DNA from: Kribbella sindirgiensis
GTDB lineage: Bacteria; Actinomycetota; Actinomycetes; Propionibacteriales; Kribbellaceae
Direction: 5' to 3'
DNA length: 64,000 nucleotides
Assembly: GCF_004331435.1 (NCBI RefSeq)
Contig: NZ_SJKA01000003.1
Coordinates: 620,001 to 684,000 of the forward strand
Part shown: piece by piece, positions 33,376 through 41,885 of the stretch
How positions within the stretch are numbered: the stretch's first letter is position 1
Layout: every line of letters starts with the position of its first letter
Position numbers and translations under genes: made by a program
Notes under the pieces: model-generated
Seen by the model: the letters and a program-made list of their open reading frames with translations, nothing else
Told to the model about the DNA's origin: nothing
Databases searched by the model: none

Positions 33376-34649
33376 GTGAGGAGCAGCCAAAGCGGGAGCC
33401 ACCGGAGGAGCAGTCGCGGATCCAGGAGTTCTCCCTGGTCGTCGGCGGTGTCGCGTCCGCATTGCTCACCGATCTCACGTCACAGCTGCTGAACCAGAGC
33501 CTCGGCCAACGCGGCATCGTGCAGTGGGTCGGGTACTCCGTCGCCGCGCTGCTCGTGGTCATCTCCTACCTTCGGCTGCGCGCGCGGCGCCGGCGTGCGC
33601 GCATCCGCCGCCAGCAGGGTGCGAGCGAACTGCACGCGGCCGCCGAAGAGGCCGAGCAGTGGATGATCGCGCTCGGATCGGACGCTGGTGGGATGGGGGC
33701 AGCCGAGTGGTTCACGGTGAACGAGGACTGGCTCCGCGACCTGGTCGCGACCGAGAACCCGCAGAACGCGGCCGTCGACGACTTCGCCCGGATCTGCGAC
33801 GCGCTCGAGGCCTGGTACGTACGCCGTCCCAACCCTGACGCACTCCTCCAACTGAGCGAGCTCCTGAGCGCCGCAGCGGAGGCCAGCGGGCGCCGTGGTC
33901 TCGCCGAGCTCGCAGCAGCGCGGGCGGCAACGGCGTACCGGATGCTAGGCGACCTGGACACGGCCAGCACCCGGCTGGGCGTCTCGGACAACATCGCGAC
34001 CCACGGCCGTACGGCGGCCGCGCTGAAGACGCGACGCCAAGTCGAACGCGCCCTGCTGCACCTGGCCCGCGCAGAACGCGCACCGGCCGGCAACGACCGT
34101 GACGAGGCTGTCCTGAACGCACGCGACCGGCTCGACGACGCACGCCTCACCCGGCCCGGTCCGGACCTCGCAGCCGACGTAGCGATCTCCATCAACCTCG
34201 CCGTCGTGCATCTGTACCAGCACGACGACGAAGGCGCACTCGATCAGCTGCGCCCCGCACTCGCCCGCGCGACAGCGGCCGGTGACGTGAGCGGACAGGC
34301 CCACGCGCTGGAGCTCATGGGCGTGGCGGCGTGGATGCAGCGCAACCGGCACGAAGCCGGCAGCCGGTGGGAGCACGCCGCGAACCTGTACGCCGAGATC
34401 GACGAACGCGAAGGCCACGCCCGCTGCCTCCAGCACCTCGGCTCCGCGGCCGTCGTCGCCGAGGACCTGGACACCGCACTCGACCTGCTCGAACGCAGCG
34501 CGACACTGCGCACGTCGGAGAGCGAGCTCCTGACGAAGTACCTCGACGCGGCCCGCCGAACCTCGGACCTTCCCGTCGTCGACGAAGACCCACCACGCCG
34601 TACGGCGGTCACCTGGCTGAAACGCCTGCGCACCTTCTTCACCCGCTGA
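33372..34649 (+). CDS. membrane-anchored TPR-type protein
   Basis: A 425-residue protein. Two hydrophobic segments lie near residues 20-40 and 49-68, followed by a very basic stretch (RARRRRARIRR). The rest is helical with tetratricopeptide-like repeats, clearest from about residue 250 (INLAVVHLYQHDDEGALDQL, AHALELMGVAAWMQRNRHEA, ARCLQHLGSAAVVAEDLDTAL). The GTG overlaps the permease stop as GTGA, tying it to the ABC-like operon. It may act as a cytoplasmic scaffold or sensor for the transporter complex (inference). Confidence 0.75.
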   Translation: MSEEQPKREPPEEQSRIQEFSLVVGGVASALLTDLTSQLLNQSLGQRGIVQWVGYSVAALLVVISYLRLRARRRRARIRRQQGASELHAAAEEAEQWMIALGSDAGGMGAAEWFTVNEDWLRDLVATENPQNAAVDDFARICDALEAWYVRRPNPDALLQLSELLSAAAEASGRRGLAELAAARAATAYRMLGDLDTASTRLGVSDNIATHGRTAAALKTRRQVERALLHLARAERAPAGNDRDEAVLNARDRLDDARLTRPGPDLAADVAISINLAVVHLYQHDDEGALDQLRPALARATAAGDVSGQAHALELMGVAAWMQRNRHEAGSRWEHAANLYAEIDEREGHARCLQHLGSAAVVAEDLDTALDLLERSATLRTSESELLTKYLDAARRTSDLPVVDEDPPRRTAVTWLKRLRTFFTR

Positions 34650-34694
34650 CAGACGCGGCTGCGGGTGTCGCGCCGGTTTGTCGGCGGGCTCGCC

Positions 34695-34700
34695 TAGGTT
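34695..34700 (+). promoter_or_regulatory. -10 box for leaderless radA
   Basis: TAGGTT ends 6 nt before the ATG at 34707. Confidence 0.45.
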
Positions 34701-34706
34701 GTTTCC

Positions 34707-36107
34707 ATGGCGAAGGCGGCGACTCAGGCGAAGAGCAAGGCGGCGTACGCGTGCTCCGAGTGTGGATGGACCTCGGCGCGGTGGATCGGGCGGTGCGGTG
34801 AGTGCCAGGCCTGGGGCACGGTCGTCGAGGTCGGTGCGCCGAAGGCCGCGCGGATCACCGCCGGCCCGGTGACGTCTCCGGCGATGCCGATCGCCAAGGT
34901 GTCCGCGATCGAGGCCGAATCCCGCCCGACCGGCATCGGCGAACTCGACCGCGTGCTCGGCGGCGGTGTCGTGCCGGGCGCGGTGATCCTGCTCGCGGGT
35001 GAGCCAGGCGTCGGCAAGTCCACGCTGCTGCTCGAGGTCGCGGCCCAGTCCGCCCGCGGCGGCCAACGGACTCTCTACGTGTCCGGTGAGGAATCGGCCG
35101 CGCAGGTACGGCTCCGGGCCGGACGGACCGATGCCCTCGTCGACGAACTCTTCCTGGCGGCCGAGACCGACCTGGGTGCGGTGGTCGGTCAGGTCGACGC
35201 GGTCGAGCCGTCGTTCCTGGTGATCGACTCGGTGCAGACGATGGCGCACCCGGAGGTCGACGGTGCCCCGGGCGGCGTGACGCAGGTCCGCGAGGTCACC
35301 GGCGCGCTGGTTCGGCTCGCGAAGGAGCGGCATATCGCCGTCGTGCTGGTCGGCCACGTCACGAAGGAGGGTGCGATCGCCGGTCCGCGGATGCTCGAGC
35401 ACCTGGTCGACGTCGTGCTGGCGTTCGACGGCGACCGGCACTCCGGGTTCCGAATGGTGCGCGCGACCAAGAACCGCTTCGGCCCGTCCGACGAGGTCGG
35501 CTGTTTCGACATGGTCGACACCGGCATCGTGGAGGTCACCGACCCGACCGGTCTGTTCGTGTCCGAGCACGCCGAGCCGGTGGCCGGCACCTGCGTGACG
35601 GTGATGATGGAGGGCCGCCGCCCGCTGCTGGCCGAGGTGCAGGCGCTGGTCGGCCCGTCCGCCGCACCGCAACCGCGCCGCACCACGTCCGGTCTGGAGT
35701 CGTCCCGGGTCGCGATGGTCCTCGCCGTACTGGGCAACCGGGCCGGGCTGAAGCTGGCCGACCAGGAGGTGTACGTCGCGACCGTCGGCGGTGTGAAGAT
35801 CACCGAGCCGGTCGCGGACCTGTCGGTCGCGATCGCGGTCGCGTCCTCGGTGATGGACAAGCCGATCCACCCCGGCCTGGTCGCGATCGGCGAGGTCGGC
35901 CTGGCCGGTGAGGTACGTCGCGTCGGCGGCCTGGAGAAACGTCTCGCGGAAGCGGCCCGGCTCGGGTTCACCAAGGCGATCGTCCCCGCCGACATCCCGA
36001 ACCGGAGCAAGGACGTGAAGCCGATGGACATCCAGAAGAAGTACGGCCTCCGCACCTTCGCCGCCCCCGACCTCCGCTCCGCATTGCTGGCCGCAGGCCT
36101 CGCCTAG
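34707..36107 (+). CDS. radA: DNA repair protein RadA/Sms
   Basis: A 466-residue RecA-like branch-migration helicase used in recombinational repair. It has a four-cysteine zinc finger (C16-x2-C19, C30-x2-C33), Walker A GEPGVGKST (98-106), the KNRFG motif (RATKNRFGPSDE) and a Lon-like C-terminal domain (ADQEVYVATVGGVKI, VASSVMDKPIHPGLVAIGEVGLAGEVR). Full length and intact. Its last codons form the first unit of a 17-bp tandem repeat running past the stop. disA lies nearby, as in many Gram-positives, but fabH intervenes. Confidence 0.96.
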   Translation: MAKAATQAKSKAAYACSECGWTSARWIGRCGECQAWGTVVEVGAPKAARITAGPVTSPAMPIAKVSAIEAESRPTGIGELDRVLGGGVVPGAVILLAGEPGVGKSTLLLEVAAQSARGGQRTLYVSGEESAAQVRLRAGRTDALVDELFLAAETDLGAVVGQVDAVEPSFLVIDSVQTMAHPEVDGAPGGVTQVREVTGALVRLAKERHIAVVLVGHVTKEGAIAGPRMLEHLVDVVLAFDGDRHSGFRMVRATKNRFGPSDEVGCFDMVDTGIVEVTDPTGLFVSEHAEPVAGTCVTVMMEGRRPLLAEVQALVGPSAAPQPRRTTSGLESSRVAMVLAVLGNRAGLKLADQEVYVATVGGVKITEPVADLSVAIAVASSVMDKPIHPGLVAIGEVGLAGEVRRVGGLEKRLAEAARLGFTKAIVPADIPNRSKDVKPMDIQKKYGLRTFAAPDLRSALLAAGLA

Positions 36108-36208
36108 CCGCAGGCCTCGCCCAGCCACGGACCTCGCCCAGCCGCCGGCCTCGCCCAGCCGCCGGCCTCGCCCAGCCGCGGGTCTCGCCTAGCCGCCGGC
36201 CTCGCCTG
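36090..36208. repeat. 17-bp minisatellite (7 units) starting in the radA tail
   Basis: Units of the form GCCGCCGGCCTCGCCCA begin at 36090, 36107, 36124, 36141, 36158, 36175 and 36192. Unit 1 encodes the last radA residues and stop; later copies are noncoding and drift at a few positions. The array probably arose by slippage from the gene end. Confidence 0.9.
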
Positions 36209-36509
36209 ACCGCCCCCCCCCCCCCGCATTTGCCTGGCAGACCCACCAATTTGCCTGGCCAACCCAGCAGGTTGGGGGTTCCTCACCTCCAACCAGGGTG
36301 TGGAACCCAGCATTTGGTGGGCCAACCCAGCAAATGCCCACGCCAACCCACCAAATGCGCACGCCAGCCCGGCAACAGGTGGAGGTGGTCCGGGTGTGGG
36401 GTGGGACACAGGGGTGGGACGGGGTGAGACGGGGGATCCACAGCTGCTGGCTCGGGAACGTACTCTGGGGACCGCCCGTACCCCCGCCGGATGACTGCAG
36501 GAGCACCTG
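36209..36509. other. poly-C tract and repeat-rich spacer before fabH
   Basis: A 13-base C run (36213-36225) follows the minisatellite. Then come variants of an ACCCA(C/G)CAAATG(C/T) word in both orientations, a 12-bp inverted repeat and 21-bp direct repeats. The last 60 bp hold the likely fabH promoter (TACTCT at 36461-36466). No gene is seen. Confidence 0.6.
36310..36363. repeat. inverted and direct repeats in the radA-fabH spacer
   Basis: GCATTTGGTGGG (36310-36321) and CCCACCAAATGC (36347-36358) are perfect inverted repeats. Within the region, 36322-36342 and 36343-36363 are direct 21-bp repeats differing at two positions. Related words occur at 36226-36275. Confidence 0.75.
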
Positions 36510-37448
36510 ATGACCGGATCCAGAGTTGTCGCGCTCGGCCACTACCAGCCGGAACGGGTGCTCACCAACGACGAGCTCGCCACCATGGTCGAGACCAACG
36601 ACGAGTGGATCCAGAGCCGGGTCGGCATCCGGGAGCGCCGGATCGCGGCACCCGACGAGCAGGTCGACGAGATGGCCTGGCGGGCCGCCGACAAGGCCGT
36701 CGCGAACGCCGGGATCGACACCTCGGAGATCGACTACGTCGTGGTCGCGACCTGTACGGCGATCGACCGCTCGCCGAACATGGCCGCTCGCGTCGCCGCA
36801 CGCCTCGGCCTCGGCAACCCGGCCGCGATCGACCTGAACACCGCGTGCTCGGGTTTCTCGTACGCGCTCGCGACCGCCGACCAGGCCATCCGGGCCGGTG
36901 CCGCGACCAAGGCCCTGGTGATCGGCGTCGAGAAGCTCAGCGACTGGACGGACTGGACCGACCGCACCACCTGCGTGCTGATCGGTGACGGCGCCGGTGC
37001 AGCTGTGCTGGTCGCGAGTGACGAGCCGGAGGTCGGCCCGGTGGTGTGGGGTTCGGTGCCCGAGATGTCGGACGCAGTCCGGATCGAAGGCCGCGACGGC
37101 CCGTTCGCGCAGGAAGGTCTGAGCGTCTTCCGCTGGGCCACCACGCAACTGCCGGAGATCGCCAAGCAGGTGTGCGCGAAGGCCGGCCTGAAGCCCGAGG
37201 ATCTCGGCGGCGTCGTCCTGCACCAGGCCAACCTGCGCATCATCGAGCCGCTCGCGAAGCGGCTCGGCGCGGTCAACGCGGTGGTCGCGAAGGACGTCGT
37301 GGAATCCGGCAACACGTCGGCCGCGAGCATCCCGATCGCGCTGTCGAAACTGGTCGAGAAGCGCGAGATTCCGTCCGGCGCGCCGGTACTGCTGTTCGGA
37401 TTCGGCGGCGGTCTTTCGTACGCCGGTCAGGTCATCCGCTGCCCCTGA
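36510..37448 (+). CDS. fabH: beta-ketoacyl-ACP synthase III
   Basis: A 312-residue thiolase-fold enzyme that starts fatty acid synthesis by condensing an acyl-CoA primer with malonyl-ACP. The catalytic triad is Cys113 ([11 protein letters not shown]), His in LHQANLRI and Asn in [19 protein letters not shown] and the C-terminal [10 protein letters not shown] also match. No other fatty acid genes are adjacent, which is unusual, since fabH is normally with fabD-acpP-fabF. It may therefore be a paralogue for special primers (inference). It separates radA from disA. Confidence 0.92.
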   Translation: MTGSRVVALGHYQPERVLTNDELATMVETNDEWIQSRVGIRERRIAAPDEQVDEMAWRAADKAVANAGIDTSEIDYVVVATCTAIDRSPNMAARVAARLGLGNPAAIDLNTACSGFSYALATADQAIRAGAATKALVIGVEKLSDWTDWTDRTTCVLIGDGAGAAVLVASDEPEVGPVVWGSVPEMSDAVRIEGRDGPFAQEGLSVFRWATTQLPEIAKQVCAKAGLKPEDLGGVVLHQANLRIIEPLAKRLGAVNAVVAKDVVESGNTSAASIPIALSKLVEKREIPSGAPVLLFGFGGGLSYAGQVIRCP

Positions 37449-37613
37449 CGCGGAAGACGTCGTACCTGCGGGCACCCGGTCCACGCGGGAAACCAGAACT
37501 GCACAGTCCGATGCACGGGCGGGTGCACGCGCAGGTGCGCCGGTCGGCCGATCCCCGGGCGCCGTACCGGGCGCTGCGGCAGATATCCGCGCAACGGCAC
37601 GCGGCTGACCGCA

Positions 37614-37619
37614 TAGACT
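37614..37619 (+). promoter_or_regulatory. -10 box for leaderless disA
   Basis: TAGACT ends 8 nt before the GTG at 37628. Confidence 0.4.
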
Positions 37620-37627
37620 CAGGTTCC

Positions 37628-38722
37628 GTGGCGGCGAACACGGACAAGAACAGCACCGGCGCCCGGCTCCGCGCGACGCTCGCGGCAGTGGCGCCCGGCA
37701 CGGAACTACGCGAAGGACTGGAACGGATCCTGCGCGGGCGGACCGGCGCACTGCTCGTGCTCGGTCACGACAAGGCGATCGACGCGATCTCCACCGGCGG
37801 CTTCGAGATCGACGTCGACTTCACCGCGACCGGGTTGCGGGAGCTGAGCAAGATGGACGGCGCGATCGTCCTCGACCGGGACGCCACCCGGCTGATCCGC
37901 GCGGCCGTGCACCTGATGCCGGACCCGTCGATCGCGACCCAGGAGACCGGCACCCGGCACCGCACCGCGGACCGCGTCGCGCGGCAGACCGGGTTCCCGG
38001 TGATCTCGGTGTCGCAGTCGATGCACATCATCGCGCTGTACGTCGACGACCAGCGGTACGTGCTCGAGGACTCCGGCGCGATCCTGTCCCGCGCCAACCA
38101 GGCCCTCGCCACCCTGGAGCGCTACAAGCTCCGGCTGGACGAGGTGTCCGGCACGCTGTCCGCCCTCGAGATCGAGGACCTGGTCACCGTCCGGGACGTT
38201 GCCGCGGTCGCGCAGCGGCTGGAGATGGTCCGCCGGATCGCCACCGAGATCGACGGGTACGTCGTGGAGCTCGGCACCGACGGCCGCCTGCTCACGCTGC
38301 AGCTCAACGAACTCGTCGCGGGAGTGGCCGGCGAACGGGAACTGGTCGTCCGCGACTACCTCCCGCCGGCCACGGGTCGCCGGCCCAAGACCGCTGACGA
38401 CGTACTGCTCGAGCTGGACGCCGTCAGCCCGACGGACCTCCTGGACATCGGCCAGGTCGCGCGGGCTCTGCAGCTCGGCGGCGCCGAGCAACTGGACGCT
38501 GCGGTCACCCCGCGCGGCTACCGGCTGCTGGCCAAGGTGCCGCGGCTCCCGGGTGCGGTCATCGACCGGCTGATCGACCACTTCGGCCACCTGCAGAAGT
38601 TGCTCGCGGCAAGCATCGACGACCTGCAGACGGTCGAGGGCGTCGGCGAGAACCGGGCCCGCACGGTCCGCGAGGGCCTGTCCCGGCTGGCCGAGTCCAG
38701 CATCCTGGAACGCTACGTCTAG
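37628..38722 (+). CDS. disA: diadenylate cyclase / DNA integrity scanning protein DisA
   Basis: A 364-residue protein that makes cyclic di-AMP from two ATP and scans DNA for lesions. The DAC domain (about 10-150) has DGA at 77-79 and RHR at 110-112; a helical linker follows, and the C-terminal helix-hairpin-helix ([22 protein letters not shown]) binds branched DNA. Typical length. The GTG start is 8 nt after a TAGACT box and yields [11 protein letters not shown]; longer frames overlap fabH and are rejected. Confidence 0.95.
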   Translation: MAANTDKNSTGARLRATLAAVAPGTELREGLERILRGRTGALLVLGHDKAIDAISTGGFEIDVDFTATGLRELSKMDGAIVLDRDATRLIRAAVHLMPDPSIATQETGTRHRTADRVARQTGFPVISVSQSMHIIALYVDDQRYVLEDSGAILSRANQALATLERYKLRLDEVSGTLSALEIEDLVTVRDVAAVAQRLEMVRRIATEIDGYVVELGTDGRLLTLQLNELVAGVAGERELVVRDYLPPATGRRPKTADDVLLELDAVSPTDLLDIGQVARALQLGGAEQLDAAVTPRGYRLLAKVPRLPGAVIDRLIDHFGHLQKLLAASIDDLQTVEGVGENRARTVREGLSRLAESSILERYV

Positions 38723-38784
38723 CAGCCCGCACGGGACGTTCGCCTAGTAGCCCGCCGGGACGATCGCGACATCTGCCCGAGGGA

Positions 38785-38805
38785 CGCCCACCCCGGCGGT
38801 GGGCG
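38785..38805 (+). terminator. hairpin after disA
   Basis: CGCCCACC (38785-38792) pairs perfectly with GGTGGGCG (38798-38805) around a 5-nt loop, about 60 bp after the disA stop. No T-run follows. Confidence 0.45.
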
Positions 38806-38881
38806 ACGCGCGCGGGTCGTTGTGGGGAGTTTCACCCTCCCGAATCAGGCAGTAACCCTCCCCAGTCCCGGCGGAAAGTCT

Positions 38882-38899
38882 CCCCAAACCGGTTCGGGG
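38882..38899. repeat. palindromic element CCCCAAACCGGTTCGGGG
   Basis: A near-perfect palindrome whose reverse complement (CCCCGAACCGGTTTGGGG) matches the core of the hairpin at 17622-17653 apart from one base. It lies at the break point of a truncated transporter gene. Confidence 0.6.
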
Positions 38900-38922
38900 C
38901 GACGGCGACGCGGAACCTCCCG

Positions 38923-39252
38923 ATGCACCAGGCCGGCGCCGGGGCCGGCGTCTACAACACGACGCGGCAGGTCGGCGCGGTGCTCGGCAGTGCGAGCATC
39001 GCCGTACTGATGGAGTCGCGGCTGGCGCACAACCTTCCGGGATCCGGTGGCGCGCCGGCGGGCGAGGGGTTCTCCAGCGGACGGCTGCCCGAGATGGTTC
39101 GGCAGGGGTTCAGCGACGCGATGGCGCAGTCGCTGGTGCTGCCGGCCCTGGTGCTACTGGTCGGACTGGTGGCCGCGTTGCTGTTCACCGCCCCCAGCCA
39201 CCTGCAGAAGCAGCAGGACGAGGTTGCGCGGCCGGCCGATCAGACGACCTGA
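38923..39252 (+). pseudogene. C-terminal remnant of a DHA2-type MFS drug transporter
   Basis: The 109-residue frame begins MHQAGAGAGVYNTTRQVGAVLGSASIAVLM, which corresponds to helix 11 onward in 14-helix DHA2 (EmrB/QacA-like) exporters, and ends with the last helix and a charged tail. The preceding 12 helices are missing: upstream sequence is noncoding and holds a palindromic repeat. No ribosome site is evident. It overlaps the convergent membrane-protein gene by 13 bp. A deletion that removed most of the gene is the likely history. Confidence 0.7.
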
Positions 39253-39896
39253 AAGGCCTGAGCGCCTGACGAGCGGCCGTCGTACTCGGCTTTGACGACA
39301 TAGGTTCCAGGCTTGGCGATCGGTTGACCCGGAAGGCAGCCAGGCCTGGACCGGTGTCCGTTCCAGGGCACGGTGACCGCCGACTGCTTGCCCTTGGCAA
39401 CGACGAGGGTGGCGGTCTGGATCGCCTTGTCGCACTGGGTGGTGCTCCAGATCTGGTCCGTCCCGGACGTCACGGTGACCGTCAGCTTGTCGGCGTTGAC
39501 GGTCGCCTTGCACCCGTCGTCGATCGGCCTGAACTGGATGACGAAGTTCAGCATCGAGCCGGAGACGATCTTCCGGTTCGCCGGCAGCGCGTCGATGCTG
39601 AGGTCCGAGCCCTTGCAGGCGAGGTCCGCGGGCGGCGTGGTCTTCGTCGGCTTCGGGGTCTGTGTCTGCGTCGTACTCGGCTTGCTGCTGGGCGTCGTCG
39701 ACGGTGTGACCGGGGCGGCGCCGGTGGGGTTCGGCTGCGGGTCCGACGCGGCGGCGTTCTTCGTGTCGTCGCCACCGCCCGCGAACAGCCGGGAGATCAG
39801 AATGACCAGCACCACTACGACCGCGAGCACGAGTCCACGCCGGAACCAGTACACGCTGGCGGGCAGGTGCCCGACCGGACGGAGCAGACTGCTCAT
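39240..39896 (-). CDS. single-pass membrane protein with Thr/Pro-rich stalk
   Basis: A 218-residue protein not recognised by family. A basic cytoplasmic N-terminus, one helix (about 25-40, LVLAVVVVLVILISRLF), and a Pro/Thr/Ser-rich stalk (PSTTPSSKPSTTQTQTPKPT) lead to an extracytoplasmic beta-rich domain with four cysteines (ACKGS, DGCKAT, TTQCDK, PGCLPG). It resembles cell-surface carbohydrate- or ligand-binding modules. A TAGAGT box ends 7 nt before the ATG at 39896, and this box overlaps the -10 of divergent mutY. Confidence 0.7.
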   Translation of the reverse strand: MSSLLRPVGHLPASVYWFRRGLVLAVVVVLVILISRLFAGGGDDTKNAAASDPQPNPTGAAPVTPSTTPSSKPSTTQTQTPKPTKTTPPADLACKGSDLSIDALPANRKIVSGSMLNFVIQFRPIDDGCKATVNADKLTVTVTSGTDQIWSTTQCDKAIQTATLVVAKGKQSAVTVPWNGHRSRPGCLPGQPIAKPGTYVVKAEYDGRSSGAQAFQVV

Positions 39897-39903
39897 GAAG
39901 CGC

Positions 39904-39909
39904 ACTCTA
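39904..39909 (-). promoter_or_regulatory. -10 box for the leaderless membrane-protein gene
   Basis: TAGAGT on the minus strand ends 7 nt before the ATG at 39896 and shares positions 39908-39909 with the mutY -10 box. Confidence 0.45.
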
Positions 39910-39913
39910 ATAT
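39908..39913 (+). promoter_or_regulatory. -10 box for leaderless mutY
   Basis: TAATAT ends 7 nt before the GTG at 39921, a near-consensus -10. Confidence 0.5.
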
Positions 39914-39920
39914 CGGCTCC

Positions 39921-40811
39921 GTGCAGGACCACTCAGGCTCGCCGTCAGCTCTCCATGACCCCGTGCTGGCTTGGTACGCCGTCAACAAGCGGGAACTGCC
40001 GTGGCGGGAGCCGGGCGCCGGGGCGTGGGCGGTGATGGTCAGTGAGTTCATGTTGCAGCAGACACCGGTGAATCGGGTGCTACCGGCGTACCAGCGCTGG
40101 CTGGAGAGGTGGCCGAAGCCGGTGGACCTGGCCGCAGAGGCTCCTGGTGAGGCTGTGCGGGCCTGGGACCGGCTCGGGTACCCCAGGCGCGCCCTCCGGC
40201 TGCACGCGGCGGCTCAGGCGATTGTGGAGCGTCACGGCGGCGAGGTACCGGACGACCATGCGGCGCTGCTCGCGCTGCCCGGCGTCGGCACGTACACGGC
40301 CGCCGCGATCGCATCGTTCGCGTTCGGTCAGCGGCACGCGGTCGTCGACACGAATGTACGCCGGGTTCTCGCGCGCTCCTTGACCGGCGTCGCGCAACCG
40401 AGCATCTCCCCCACGGCCGCCGACCAGCGCCTCGCCGTCAGCGCACTGCCCGCCGACGAGCCGACCGCAGCCCGCTGGGCCGTGGCGTCCATGGAGCTCG
40501 GCGCCCTCATCTGCACCGCCCGTACGCCGCGCTGCGCCGACTGCCCGATCCGGTCCGACTGCGCCTGGGTCCGCGCCGGAAGCCCGCCGTACGACGGCCC
40601 GCCGCGCCGCGGCCAGACCTACGAAGGCACCGACCGCCAAGTCCGCGGCCGCCTTCTGGCCGTACTGCGTGCCGCGTCGGCGCCCGTACCGAAGACCGAG
40701 CTGGACACCTGCTGGCCGGAACCCGTCCAACGCGAACGAGCCCTGGACGGACTCGTGGCCGACGGCCTCGTCGAACCTCTCAGCCGTGGCCGCTACCGGC
40801 TCCCTGCGTGA
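39921..40811 (+). CDS. mutY: A/G-specific adenine glycosylase
   Basis: A 296-residue base-excision repair glycosylase that removes adenine opposite 8-oxoguanine. It has Glu42 in SEFMLQQTPV, the helix-hairpin-helix LPGVGTYTAAAI with catalytic Asp143 (VVDTNVRRVLAR), and a [4Fe-4S] site C198-x6-C205-x2-C208-x5-C214. The MutT-like C-terminal domain of longer MutY proteins is absent and a short winged-helix-like tail takes its place, as is common in actinobacteria. Starts with GTG, leaderless by the -10 position. Confidence 0.94.
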   Translation: MQDHSGSPSALHDPVLAWYAVNKRELPWREPGAGAWAVMVSEFMLQQTPVNRVLPAYQRWLERWPKPVDLAAEAPGEAVRAWDRLGYPRRALRLHAAAQAIVERHGGEVPDDHAALLALPGVGTYTAAAIASFAFGQRHAVVDTNVRRVLARSLTGVAQPSISPTAADQRLAVSALPADEPTAARWAVASMELGALICTARTPRCADCPIRSDCAWVRAGSPPYDGPPRRGQTYEGTDRQVRGRLLAVLRAASAPVPKTELDTCWPEPVQRERALDGLVADGLVEPLSRGRYRLPA

Positions 40812-40817
40812 CAGACC

Positions 40818-40852
40818 AAGACGCCGGCTCGAAGGACTCGAGCCGGCGTCTT
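40818..40852. terminator. bidirectional terminator between mutY and the FilP-like gene
   Basis: AAGACGCCGGCTCGA (40818-40832) is the exact reverse complement of TCGAGCCGGCGTCTT (40838-40852), with a 5-nt loop, between convergent genes. Confidence 0.85.
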
Positions 40853-40865
40853 AGGTGGTAGTGCT

Positions 40866-41813
40866 TCAGTTCTTCTTGCTGCCGGTGGTGGCGTCTGCGT
40901 CGTCGTCCAGCAGGTCGAGCGGCATCGCCGGCTGGCCGGACAGCGTCGCCAGCATCTGGCGGACGTTGGTCAGCTGCGCGTTGATGCTGTCCCGGCGCTG
41001 CGTCGCGGCCGCGAGCTCGCGCTCGGACTCGGCACGGATCCGCTCGGACTTGTCCTTCGCGGCGGCGACGATCTCCTGGGCCTGCCGGTTCGCGTCGGCC
41101 AGTTGCTGCTGGGACAACCGCTCGGCCTCGGAACGCGACCGGTCGGCCTCCCGCTGCACCTGCGCGGCGCGATCGGTGACCGCGGCGAGCTGCTGCTCGG
41201 CGAGCGCCGTACGGGCGGCGAACTCCTGCTCGACCTTGCCCCGGCGCTCGGCCAGGGTGGTCTCGAAGGCGGCCGCGGCCTGCGCGGACTTGGCCCGCTC
41301 CTGCTCGTACAGCGCCTGCGCCTCGCTGCGACGCGCGGTGGCGTCACGCTCGGCCTCGTCACGCATGTCGTCGGCCTGGGTCCGGGCCTCTTCGAGGATC
41401 CGGGCGGCCTCGGCGTCGACCTCGCTCTTCCAGTCCAGGGAGTACTGCTCGGCCTCCTTGCGGACCTTCTTCGCGTGCGCCTCACCGTCGGCGACGATCG
41501 CCTCCGCGTCGGTGCGGGCGCGGGTCACCAGGTCACGGGCCTCGTCGTCGGCCAGCGACAGGATCTTCGCGACGCGCTCACCGAACTCGGTGAACGTCGG
41601 CGCGCGGTCCTTGGAGTCCTCCTGGGCGGAGATGACGGCCGCTTCCGCCGCGTCCGTGCGGGACTGCAGCTCCTGCACATGACGCTGCAGCTGCTCGGAC
41701 TGCTGCTGCAGCGCGGTCAGCGAAGTGGTCAGCTCACGGATGTGCTGATCCACCTGGGCAGGCTCGTAGCCACGCAGAACGGTACGGAACGGGGTTGGGC
41801 TTTCACTGCTCAT
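40866..41813 (-). CDS. DivIVA-like coiled-coil protein (FilP-like)
   Basis: A 315-residue coiled coil. The N-terminus FRTVLRGYEPAQVDQHIREL is the DivIVA-type membrane-curvature domain start seen in Streptomyces FilP. Residues about 30-285 form nearly continuous heptad coiled coil rich in Ala, Glu and Arg, and the tail is acidic. FilP-type proteins build cytoskeletal networks with DivIVA for polar growth. It lies just downstream of a larger coiled-coil gene, as filP follows scy in Streptomyces (from memory), which supports the assignment. Confidence 0.8.
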   Translation of the reverse strand: MSSESPTPFRTVLRGYEPAQVDQHIRELTTSLTALQQQSEQLQRHVQELQSRTDAAEAAVISAQEDSKDRAPTFTEFGERVAKILSLADDEARDLVTRARTDAEAIVADGEAHAKKVRKEAEQYSLDWKSEVDAEAARILEEARTQADDMRDEAERDATARRSEAQALYEQERAKSAQAAAAFETTLAERRGKVEQEFAARTALAEQQLAAVTDRAAQVQREADRSRSEAERLSQQQLADANRQAQEIVAAAKDKSERIRAESERELAAATQRRDSINAQLTNVRQMLATLSGQPAMPLDLLDDDADATTGSKKN

Positions 41814-41885
41814 GTTTTCCGATGCTCACTTCGATGGGTGGGTGGATCACACATTGTCACTGACAAGGATCTGACTGTCACGTCC

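Noticed and set aside
36090..36363. Repeat array resembling a CRISPR
   Set aside because: The 17-bp units are contiguous with no unique spacers, and no cas genes are nearby. It is a minisatellite.
38723..38922. Possible 5-prime part of the DHA2 transporter upstream of the remnant
   Set aside because: The bases upstream of 38923 encode no transporter-like helices in any frame; they hold a hairpin and a palindrome instead.
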